Positions 7,743-14,422 of a stretch of 41,469 nt of DNA are shown piece after piece. The notes under the pieces are model-generated. The model saw nothing but the letters and a program-made list of their open reading frames with translations. It did not search any database and had not been told where the DNA came from. A program made the translations under genes and the position numbers. The stretch is from positions 1 through 41,469 of the forward strand of contig CANJMM010000014.1 of assembly GCA_947475765.1 (NCBI GenBank), in the 5' to 3' direction. The DNA is from Legionellales bacterium (GTDB taxonomy: Bacteria > Pseudomonadota > Gammaproteobacteria > Berkiellales > Berkiellaceae). Numbering within the stretch: the first letter of the stretch is position 1; the number at the start of each line of letters is the position of its first letter.

Positions 7743-7990
7743 AGTTCACTAGTTACTTTTAAATAATTTAATGGTTTAAGTTTGAAGAAATTGAAGACTT
7801 TATTATTTGTAGAATAACAGTTTAGATCTTGTTTGAAATCTTTAATTTTTAAAATTTTTAACAAGACCTAGCCCATTATATAACACATAATATTGAAAGC
7901 GCCAAGTTTTGCCATTTGAATTAGAGTTGTTCAGCTAGATAGCTGGCCTTTATTTTTATTTAATTAAAAATAATTAAACATAATTAAAAA
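7743..7990 (-). promoter_or_regulatory. rho leader / trxA-rho intergenic region
   Basis: The 248 gene-free bases between trxA and rho are A/T-rich and contain short runs such as TTTTTAAAATTTTTAA. A small palindrome CAGCTA-GA-TAGCTG lies at 7932-7945, but its loop is tiny and no T-run follows on the minus strand, so it is not a convincing terminator. In other bacteria the rho leader is a target of Rho autoregulation, which would explain the spacing; nothing here proves it. I see no RNA gene. Confidence 0.35.
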
Positions 7991-8317
7991 TTACAAATGG
8001 CTGTCAATAAAAGCGGTTAGCTGGGATTTAGATAAACCACCTACTTTAGTGGCTTCTAATTCTCCGGCTTTAAAAAGCATAAGGGTAGGAATGCCTCTGA
8101 CCCCAAGTTTTTGTGGCATGATGGTATTTTCGTCTACATTAAGTTTAACAACTTTTATTTTTCCAGTATAGTCAGCGGCAATTTCATCTAAAATAGGGGC
8201 AATGGCGCGACAAGGGTTACACCATTCGGCCCAAAAATCGACGAGTACAGGCAGGGTAGCGTGTATCACCTCTTGTTCAAAATTTTGATCGTTGATATGA
8301 CTAATAAGTTCTGACAT
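7991..8317 (-). CDS. trxA: Thioredoxin with a CNPC active site
   Basis: This 108-residue protein is the usual thioredoxin length and contains the full fold landmarks: FWAEWCNPC (28-36), the buried Asp of the VDFWA strand, the cis-proline segment RGIPTLMLF, and GGLSKSQL near the end. It should reduce protein disulfides using thioredoxin reductase. The redox motif is Cys33-Asn-Pro-Cys36 instead of the near-universal Cys-Gly-Pro-Cys, and Arg follows where Lys is common; the dipeptide between the cysteines tunes the redox potential. The ATG at 8317 has AGAGGAG eleven bases upstream. It is likely a stand-alone gene upstream of rho. Confidence 0.95.
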   Translation of the reverse strand: MSELISHINDQNFEQEVIHATLPVLVDFWAEWCNPCRAIAPILDEIAADYTGKIKVVKLNVDENTIMPQKLGVRGIPTLMLFKAGELEATKVGGLSKSQLTAFIDSHL

Positions 8318-8489
8318 AACGTGTGTGCTCCTCTTATTTCTTAGATGGGACTCATGATAGCATTTTAGGATAAATTAGGGCAGTTTAATCTTATATAATA
8401 TAAATATAAAATACCCAAATTTTGCATAAGTTAGGCAAGTTAGATAAAATAAATAAAATAAATTAGATAAACTAGATAGGTCAAATAAA
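8318..8489. other. trxA-ppx divergent spacer with TAAA-type low-complexity tract
   Basis: The stretch separates divergent trxA and ppx. From about 8440 to 8508 it consists almost only of A and T, arranged as imperfect repeats of AAATAAAAT and TAGATAAA that run into the ppx reading frame. No ATG, GTG or usable TTG in the ppx frame lies in it. The trxA ribosome-binding site is at its left end. A single possible weak Shine-Dalgarno AGG at 8478-8480 precedes an ATA codon at 8490. Confidence 0.5.
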
Positions 8490-9449
8490 ATAAATAAAAT
8501 AAATAAAAGATTTGCCATCCTAGATTTAGGATCGAATAGCTTTTCTATGCTCTTGGGATCAAATTTAGATCAAATAGATAAAGAAAGCCACGAAGCGGTA
8601 CAACTGCGATCTGGATTGAGCGTACAAGGCGAGCTGAGCTTTGAGGCAATAAACCGAGGGTTAAATTGCTTAACGGCTTTTTCTGCACAATTAAGGCAAT
8701 TTGATCCCCATCCAGATTATGTTCGGGTGGTGGCCACAGCAGCCTTAAGATTGGCCCATAATCGTGAATTATTCTTGAGTCATGCCAGCAAAAGATTGGG
8801 TTATGCCATTGAGCTGATTTCGGGAGAAGCGGAGGCGGCTTTTATTTATCAAGGTTTTAGGGATTATTTACGGCTTACACCAGGCTTAAAAATATTAGGC
8901 ATTGATATAGGGGGAGGATCAACAGAGTTGGTGGTGGGATTAGAAGCCCTTGCAGAAAGATCCCTTAGCATTTCACTTGGCTGCTTGGATTTACAGATGT
9001 ATTTTTTAGATAAGTCGAGTTGCAAAGCCAAGCAGTTTAATTTGGCACTTCATCGAGTAGAAACAAAACTGAAGCAAGCTGCTATACAGCGCCAAATACA
9101 AGGCTTGGTCGATTTTGGTTGGCAAGCTGTTTTTGCTGGCTCAGGCAGTGCCAAATTGTTGCGCCAAATGAAGCAATTTTTAGGCTTGGGGCACGACACC
9201 ACGCTCTCTCTTGCCAACATAGAGCAGATACAAGCTTATTTAATCTCACTGAAAGAAGATGAGCCGCTTCAGCAGATGGGCTTAAAAGCCTATCAATTAG
9301 CAATTTTGCCTTGTGTGGTGGTTATATTTTTAGCACTCATGAAACAGTTGAGATTAGAAAAATTGACTATATTGCCGGTGTCCCTGCGTCATGGGGTGTT
9401 AGCGACGATGCGTTCATCCATTTTGCAGCCTCTAAAGCATAATAGCTAA
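8490..9449 (+). CDS. Exopolyphosphatase / pppGpp phosphatase family (Ppx/GppA), short form
   Basis: The essential phosphate-1 motif AILDLGSNSFSM lies at 8514-8549, before the first ATG at 8547, so translation must begin upstream. The frame is open back to 8457 but contains no ATG, GTG or TTG; the best candidate is ATA at 8490 (AGG nine bases upstream), giving about 319 residues, with ATA at 8499 as an alternative. Further motifs are LGIDIGGGSTELVVG (phosphate-2 region) and AGSGSAKLL. Only the two-domain ASKHA core is present, without the C-terminal HD-like domain of long GppA proteins. It should hydrolyse polyphosphate or pppGpp. Its 3' end overlaps convergent hemB by 83 bases. Confidence 0.85.
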   Translation: MNKINKRFAILDLGSNSFSMLLGSNLDQIDKESHEAVQLRSGLSVQGELSFEAINRGLNCLTAFSAQLRQFDPHPDYVRVVATAALRLAHNRELFLSHASKRLGYAIELISGEAEAAFIYQGFRDYLRLTPGLKILGIDIGGGSTELVVGLEALAERSLSISLGCLDLQMYFLDKSSCKAKQFNLALHRVETKLKQAAIQRQIQGLVDFGWQAVFAGSGSAKLLRQMKQFLGLGHDTTLSLANIEQIQAYLISLKEDEPLQQMGLKAYQLAILPCVVVIFLALMKQLRLEKLTILPVSLRHGVLATMRSSILQPLKHNS

Positions 9450-10416
9450 TAATGGCGCTGGCCCCTGCACGTTTAAAAGCCAAAAGCGATTCTAATACCA
9501 CCAAACGTTCATCTAGCCATTGACGTTCAGCAGCAGCTTTTATCATGGCATATTCACCGCTGACTTGATAAGCCAATACCGGAACAGCAAAAGTCGATTT
9601 TACTTTGGCCAAGACATCGAGATAAGGCAAGCCAGGCTTAACCATCACCATATCTGCCCCTTCTTGAATATCGAGGGCCACTTCTCTTAAGGCTTCTTCA
9701 ATATTAGCGGGGTCCATTTGATAGGTTTTTTTATCGCCTATTAATAAACTTTGGGAATGAACAGCCTGTCTAAAAGGGCCGTAATAGGCCGAGGCATATT
9801 TTGCAGAATAGGCTAAAATGCCCGTATGAATAAAACCCTGCTCATCTAGGGCTTTTCGAATCACCCCAATTCGACCATCCATCATATCAGAGGGAGAGAC
9901 CATATCGACCCCTGCTTTGGCTAGGGTTAAGGCTTGTTTTATCAGGATGAGATTTGTTTCGTCATTTAAGACATAACCGGTTTGGTCTACTATCCCATCG
10001 TGACCATGGGTGGTATAAGGATCGAGCGCGACATCAACAATTAGCCCCAAATTAGGCAGTTTTTTTTTGAGCGCCCGAACGAAGGTAGGAACTAAGCCAT
10101 TTTTTGCATAGGCTTCTTCAGCCAAACACGATTTTTGGTCGGGTAATATAGCCGGGAACAGCATAATAGCTGGAATGCCTAAGGCATAGGCTTTTTCCGC
10201 TTCTTTAAGGGCAAAATCAAGCGTATGCCTAAAGATGCCTGGCATGGCAGGAATAGACGTTTGTTGACTATCGCCTGCTTGAATAAACAAAGGGTAAATT
10301 AAATCACTTGGGCTGAGCGTATGTTCTTGTATAAGCTTTCGAGAAAAGGCATGTTTACGTAGCCTTCTTAAGCGAGTCTGGGGAAATTGTCCTGTAAAAG
10401 CCGTAGATGCCACCAC
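9367..10416 (-). CDS. hemB: Delta-aminolevulinic acid dehydratase (porphobilinogen synthase)
   Basis: This 349-residue protein joins two 5-aminolevulinate molecules to porphobilinogen in haem synthesis. The two Schiff-base lysines are Lys206 (AYSAKYAS) and Lys260 (MVMVKPGLPYLD). The metal loop is DVALDPYTTHGHDG (128-141), with Asp in place of the zinc-binding cysteines, which indicates the magnesium- or potassium-dependent Pseudomonas-like class. MVSPSDMMDGRIG and VSGEYAMI are also intact. The start is a GTG at 10416 (a second GTG follows directly). Its AGAGGG ribosome-binding site lies in the arm of a hairpin, listed separately. The last 83 bases overlap convergent ppx. Confidence 0.97.
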   Translation of the reverse strand: MVASTAFTGQFPQTRLRRLRKHAFSRKLIQEHTLSPSDLIYPLFIQAGDSQQTSIPAMPGIFRHTLDFALKEAEKAYALGIPAIMLFPAILPDQKSCLAEEAYAKNGLVPTFVRALKKKLPNLGLIVDVALDPYTTHGHDGIVDQTGYVLNDETNLILIKQALTLAKAGVDMVSPSDMMDGRIGVIRKALDEQGFIHTGILAYSAKYASAYYGPFRQAVHSQSLLIGDKKTYQMDPANIEEALREVALDIQEGADMVMVKPGLPYLDVLAKVKSTFAVPVLAYQVSGEYAMIKAAAERQWLDERLVVLESLLAFKRAGASAIISYYALEAAKWMNASSLTPHDAGTPAI

Positions 10417-10421
10417 GTATA

Positions 10422-10447
10422 AGGCCCTCTTTTTAGTTAGAGAGCCT
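10422..10447 (-). promoter_or_regulatory. Hairpin covering the hemB ribosome-binding site
   Basis: On the minus strand AGGCTCTCT, an eight-base loop, and AGAGGGCCT can pair over nine positions with one G-T wobble. The second arm contains AGAGGG, which is eight bases from the hemB GTG and is the only good Shine-Dalgarno sequence there. Folding would hide it and lower hemB translation. The hairpin also sits directly after the upstream gene's stop (10460), but no T-run follows, so it is a poor intrinsic terminator. Confidence 0.5.
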
Positions 10448-10459
10448 AGTTTAACTTAA

Positions 10460-10966
10460 TTAAGCATGAAAGCCAAGTTTGGATTTTTTTTGCACATCCC
10501 AGCGTAGCCCTAGGGTCATCAATAAATCTACTTCGGCTTGATTTTGGATAAGGCTTAAGCTTAATTTTTCTAATGCGGCTTCGTTTTTTAAATAATTTTC
10601 AAGCAGTTTAAGCCGCATAGGCCGGCTTAAATAGCCCTGCATCATTTTTTTTAATTGCCTTAAAAGTTGGGCATCGCTTAAATGTGGCTGAAAATCGGCT
10701 TGTATTTTTTGACAGACGGCAAAAAGTAGGGCATTTTCTTTTGCCTTTTTAAGCTTTGACTCTAAATGATAATAAATAATTAACCCAGTCGATAAATAAA
10801 CAGATAACATGATGCCCGCTATTTCGATTAATTCCGTCATAGGCAATAAAGCGATGCTGCTAAAAACAATCATTAGGGCAATCCCCATGCCCATGCCCAA
10901 AAGCGCATAAGTATGGATAAGGCGATTTTTTTGTTGCATACAAATTGAAAGTTGGTTAGATGTCAT
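10460..10966 (-). CDS. Conserved-looking two-helix membrane protein, unknown function
   Basis: This 168-residue protein has two hydrophobic segments (about 18-40, rich in Gly and Met, and 44-66) separated by a short turn containing TELIE. A soluble, mostly helical C-terminal half of about 100 residues follows, with many Leu, Lys and Gln. No signal peptide cleavage site, catalytic motif or cysteine cluster is visible. The start is the ATG at 10966. It precedes hemB on the same strand, 43 bases away, so the two may share a transcript. I do not recognise a family, and no function should be inferred from position alone. Confidence 0.75.
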   Translation of the reverse strand: MTSNQLSICMQQKNRLIHTYALLGMGMGIALMIVFSSIALLPMTELIEIAGIMLSVYLSTGLIIYYHLESKLKKAKENALLFAVCQKIQADFQPHLSDAQLLRQLKKMMQGYLSRPMRLKLLENYLKNEAALEKLSLSLIQNQAEVDLLMTLGLRWDVQKKSKLGFHA

Positions 10967-11038
10967 TTATGATTCCTTAGAAGGCAAATCCATTAAAATT
11001 CTTTTAATGTCATAACGAGCCTACAATTAAAGAAATAA

Positions 11039-11944
11039 ATGAAAATTTGCGTTTGCGCAATACCCTGTAAAAAAAGTGAGCAAAGTAATATGCCTAAAAT
11101 TTTTAGTGATGAGCTGTATTTGCGCCTAATTTTCTTTGGCGTGGTGTTCTTAGGCTTGGCTTTTTGGGAAACAAAGGCAAATTGGCGTCAAAATTTATTA
11201 AACCGTCAGGTCCGTTGGTTGACCCATCTAGGATTAGGAGGGCTTTCTTTTTTTCTGGTGCGGTTATTTTTTCCGCTTTTAGCTTTAAATACCGCCATGT
11301 TAGCCGAAACTCAGGCTATTGGCTTGTTTCAGACCAGTCCGGTGATGGCCCATCTCCCTTTGGGCTTAAAAATCTTATTAAGCTTGTTAGGCATGGATTT
11401 TGCTATGTATATGCAACATCGGTGGATGCATCGCTATGCCATTTTTTGGCGGGTGCATCGTGTGCATCATACTGATACAGAGTTAGATCTCAGTACAGGC
11501 ATAAGATTTCATCCGATAGAATATTTTTTTATGATGGGAGTCAAAATTTTGGCTATTTTGTTTTTAGGCATACCGGTGATGGCTGCTTTTATATTTGAAG
11601 TCATGTTATCAAGCTTCAGTTTATTTAATCACAGCAATATTCAGCTTCCCGCTAGGCTAGAAAAATATTTAAGCATAATTTGCGTGACGCCCAAGATGCA
11701 TCGTATACATCATTCAGATATTCCTTTTGAGCAAAACCATAATTTTGGCTTTTGTTTTTCTGTCTGGGACAAAATCAGTCAGCGTTATTTAGCTGAAGCA
11801 CATCAAGGCCAAGCGCATTTAGTCTTTGGACTGGAAATTTATAGAGCCCCTGCTTTTCAAACCCTTCAGCGTTTATTGGCTTTGCCTTTTTTAAGACATA
11901 AAGCCCTTAAGCCCCATCGGAATAAAACAGTGAGTTTTTTATGA
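11039..11944 (+). CDS. Sterol desaturase / fatty acid hydroxylase superfamily membrane protein
   Basis: This membrane diiron oxygenase-type protein has 301 residues from the ATG at 11039 or 284 from the ATG at 11090, which begins MPKIFSDELY; I cannot decide which start is used. The histidine boxes are HRWMH (127-131), HRVHH (140-144) and MHRIHH near residue 220, with HSN between them, the eight-histidine pattern of the superfamily. Four or more hydrophobic helices surround them. Members hydroxylate or desaturate sterols, carotenoids or lipids at the inner membrane; the substrate here is unknown. The stop overlaps the start of the following flavoprotein gene by four bases (ATGA), so the two are translationally coupled. 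Confidence 0.85.
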   Translation: MKICVCAIPCKKSEQSNMPKIFSDELYLRLIFFGVVFLGLAFWETKANWRQNLLNRQVRWLTHLGLGGLSFFLVRLFFPLLALNTAMLAETQAIGLFQTSPVMAHLPLGLKILLSLLGMDFAMYMQHRWMHRYAIFWRVHRVHHTDTELDLSTGIRFHPIEYFFMMGVKILAILFLGIPVMAAFIFEVMLSSFSLFNHSNIQLPARLEKYLSIICVTPKMHRIHHSDIPFEQNHNFGFCFSVWDKISQRYLAEAHQGQAHLVFGLEIYRAPAFQTLQRLLALPFLRHKALKPHRNKTVSFL

Positions 11945-13365
11945 AAAGTAAAACCAAACACAAATCCTTAATTATTATAGGCGGGGGATCTGGGGGATTG
12001 GCTTTAGCAGGCCGAATGGCACGCTTGGGGTTACAAGTGGGCATCATTGATCATTATGCGCAATTAGGGGGGGATTGTTTACATTTAGGGTGTGTCCCCA
12101 GTAAGACCTTATTGGCGATTGCAAAGCAGGGCATAGAGGGTGATTGGGAACAGATAAAACAGCATATAAACCAGGTAAGAGAGCGCATTCAACCCAGATA
12201 TAGCCAACAATATGTAGAGCAATTAGGTTGTGAGGTAGTAATTGGCAGCCCTAAGTTTATTGACCCTAATCAGGTGGCTATTTTTTCGAGGGATAATCTG
12301 TCTCACGTTATTTGGCAAGCCCCTAAAATCGTGATTGCCACAGGAACAAGGCCAATGATCTTGCCCGTGCCTGGCCTAGACAAAACAGAGACTTATACCA
12401 ATGAGACGATTTACAATTTAGAAAGCTTGCCAAAATCAATGGTGATTATTGGCGCAGGGGTCACAGGTATTGAATTTGCTCAAGCCTTTCAACGTTTAGG
12501 GGTAAAAGTCACGGTTTTAGTGCATTCAGAGCGTATTTTAAGAACGCTAGACAAACAAGCCAGTGAACTTTTGTCGGCTGTTTTAAAAAAGGAAGGCATC
12601 GAAATTTATACACGGGCCAAAATCAAGCAGGCCACTAAAGTTAATGCACATAAAATAAATTTAGTGATTGAACATCAAGACACCCTGATGACATTAGAAA
12701 CCGAGGTGGTTTTTTTGGCAACAGGGCGTTTACCCAATATTGAAAATTTGGATTTGGATCAAGCTGGGGTGCCTTATCATGCACAAGGCATTATAGTCGA
12801 TGGCTATTTTAGAACAAAGGCAAAACATATTTATGCCATTGGAGATGTCATTGCCTGGCCACATCGTTATGCCCATATGGCAGAATATAGCGCAAAAATT
12901 GTCTCTCGACATTTGTATTTAAAAAATTTCGCGCCTAAAGCCAACTTAAACTGGGTCCCAGGGGTGATTTTTACTCAGCCAGAAATAGGATCCTTAGGCT
13001 TAACAGAACAAGAAGCCCAAGAAAAAAAAATAGCTTACGATATCTTATATTGGGAGTTTAAAGCATTAGATAGGGCCATTATTGATAGCCGGCCTCAGGG
13101 TTTTATTAAACTGCTTTTGGTTAAGCAAAAAGTGGTGGGGGCCACGGTTGTCTGTGAGCGGGCAGGGGAAATATTGGCAGAGCTTGGGCTGCTGATGCAA
13201 AAAAATCTTCCTATTCAGGCTATTTTAGAGACCATACACGCTTATCCTACTTGGGGTGAAAGCTTACAACGTGCCATCCAAGCTTATTTAGATAAGCAAC
13301 AAGATAAACAAGTTATGCCATATTTTATACCATGGAAAATTATCAGTTGGTTTTGTAAAAGATAA
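11941..13365 (+). CDS. FAD-dependent pyridine nucleotide-disulfide oxidoreductase (class I, MerA/Lpd-like)
   Basis: This 474-residue protein has the FAD dinucleotide-binding fold GGGSGG (14-19), the redox-active disulfide Cys46 and Cys51 (GGDCLHLGCVPSKT), the NAD(P)H fold VIIGAGVTGIEFAQ (about 168-181), and ATGRLPNIENL followed by YAIGDVIAW. The C-terminal dimer interface ends with HAYPTWGE, the His and Glu proton relay usually seen as HAHPTLSE. That excludes simple NADH oxidases. It lacks an N-terminal lipoyl or heavy-metal domain, so it could be a dihydrolipoamide-dehydrogenase-like or mercuric-reductase-like enzyme of unknown substrate. The start overlaps the stop of the sterol-desaturase-like gene, which suggests a shared pathway or electron supply. 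Confidence 0.88.
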   Translation: MKSKTKHKSLIIIGGGSGGLALAGRMARLGLQVGIIDHYAQLGGDCLHLGCVPSKTLLAIAKQGIEGDWEQIKQHINQVRERIQPRYSQQYVEQLGCEVVIGSPKFIDPNQVAIFSRDNLSHVIWQAPKIVIATGTRPMILPVPGLDKTETYTNETIYNLESLPKSMVIIGAGVTGIEFAQAFQRLGVKVTVLVHSERILRTLDKQASELLSAVLKKEGIEIYTRAKIKQATKVNAHKINLVIEHQDTLMTLETEVVFLATGRLPNIENLDLDQAGVPYHAQGIIVDGYFRTKAKHIYAIGDVIAWPHRYAHMAEYSAKIVSRHLYLKNFAPKANLNWVPGVIFTQPEIGSLGLTEQEAQEKKIAYDILYWEFKALDRAIIDSRPQGFIKLLLVKQKVVGATVVCERAGEILAELGLLMQKNLPIQAILETIHAYPTWGESLQRAIQAYLDKQQDKQVMPYFIPWKIISWFCKR

Positions 13366-13377
13366 ATAAAAGCCGCT

Positions 13378-13404
13378 CTAGCACTCTAATCAAAAGAGTG
13401 CTAA
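13378..13404 (+). promoter_or_regulatory. CIRCE operator (HrcA binding site) upstream of rpoH
   Basis: The sequence CTAGCACTC, a nine-base spacer TAATCAAAA, and GAGTGCTAA matches the CIRCE consensus TTAGCACTC-N9-GAGTGCTAA at 17 of 18 arm positions with the exact spacing. TATAGT (13405-13410) follows directly and could be the -10 box. CIRCE is the operator of the heat-shock repressor HrcA, which leaves it when GroEL is titrated by unfolded proteins. The nearest downstream gene is rpoH, 97 bases away. A terminator is less likely because no T-run follows. Confidence 0.9.
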
Positions 13405-13501
13405 TATAGTTTTGTAAATAGCTTTGCCTAGAATAGAATCAAATAAAATCAAATCATGATAAAAATAAATATAATTATAAATCAGATAGTTAGGAGTTTT
13501 T

Positions 13502-14422
13502 ATGCCTAATCTTCCTCTTGTGAGTCGCCAGCCTAAACTTAAAAAAGCATTAGTCAGTTATGCTTTGCCCCCTTTGTCTGAAAGCAGTTTAGATGCCTAT
13601 TTTCAAAAAATTTATGGTATTCCTGTTTTATCCCAAGAAGAAGAATTAGCCTTAGCCCATCGCTATCAAACCACAGAAGATTTATCTGCAGCACATCAAT
13701 TAGTTCTTTCTCATTTACGCTATGTGGCTAAAATAGCCAAGCAATATCTAGGCTATGGCTTAGCGCTATCTGATTTAATTCAAGAAGGTAACATTGGCCT
13801 AATGAAGGCAGTCAAACGTTTTGATCCAGATAAAGGCGTACGGCTAGTCACTTTTGCGGTACATTGGGTAAAATCCGAAATGCAAGAGTATATTATTCGT
13901 AATTGGCGCATTGTTAAGGTAGCAACCACTAAAGCACAGCGTAAATTATTTTTTAATTTAAGAAAAAATAAGCCTAGCTTGAATTGGTTATCAGAAGCCG
14001 AATCAACCCAAATAGCCGAAAATTTAGGGGTGACGCTACGCGATGTCAAAGAAATGGAAATGCGCTTATATGCCCATGATGCCCATTTTGATGCCCCAAC
14101 TCAAACAGAAGGCCAAGAGCATGGGCCGGTATGGGCACCGCAAGATTATTTAGTGGCCGATCGCTCCAGCGTCGATAGCGATCCTTTGGAGCAGCTTGAA
14201 GAAAAAACACGAGAACATCAGGCTTCCAGAGGTGTTTTGCAGGCATTATCTGTTTTAGATGCGCGATCTAGAGATATTATTGAACAACGTTGGTTGGCCG
14301 CTTCAGAACAGGGTGCAACTTTTAAAACCTTGGCAGAAAAATATCAGATTTCTATTGAGCGTATTAGGCAGCTTGAGCAAGCTGCCCTAAAAAAACTCAA
14401 AGGGCTCATGAAGCAGATTTGA
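13502..14422 (+). CDS. rpoH: RNA polymerase heat-shock sigma factor RpoH (sigma-32)
   Basis: This 306-residue protein has sigma region 2 (DLIQEGNIGLMKAVKRFD, then VTFAVHWVKSEMQEYI), the diagnostic RpoH box QRKLFFNLRK (146-155), and a C-terminal region 4 helix-turn-helix (FKTLAEKYQISIERIRQLE). It directs RNA polymerase to chaperone and protease promoters after heat or protein-folding stress. The ATG at 13502 has TAGGAG at good spacing. The CIRCE operator ends 97 bases upstream, so HrcA probably controls its transcription and places the sigma-32 regulon under a second thermosensor. The 3' end overlaps convergent ctpA by 17 bases. Confidence 0.97.
   Translation: MPNLPLVSRQPKLKKALVSYALPPLSESSLDAYFQKIYGIPVLSQEEELALAHRYQTTEDLSAAHQLVLSHLRYVAKIAKQYLGYGLALSDLIQEGNIGLMKAVKRFDPDKGVRLVTFAVHWVKSEMQEYIIRNWRIVKVATTKAQRKLFFNLRKNKPSLNWLSEAESTQIAENLGVTLRDVKEMEMRLYAHDAHFDAPTQTEGQEHGPVWAPQDYLVADRSSVDSDPLEQLEEKTREHQASRGVLQALSVLDARSRDIIEQRWLAASEQGATFKTLAEKYQISIERIRQLEQAALKKLKGLMKQI

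Noticed and set aside
7932-7945. CAGCTA palindrome as trxA terminator
   Set aside because: Loop of two bases and no T-run on the minus strand.
10422-10447. Hairpin between the unknown membrane protein and hemB as a terminator
   Set aside because: No T-run follows on the minus strand; the arm contains the hemB ribosome-binding site, so a translational role fits better.
13378-13404. Inverted repeat after the FAD oxidoreductase gene as an intrinsic terminator
   Set aside because: No T-run follows, and both arms and the nine-base spacer match the CIRCE operator instead.
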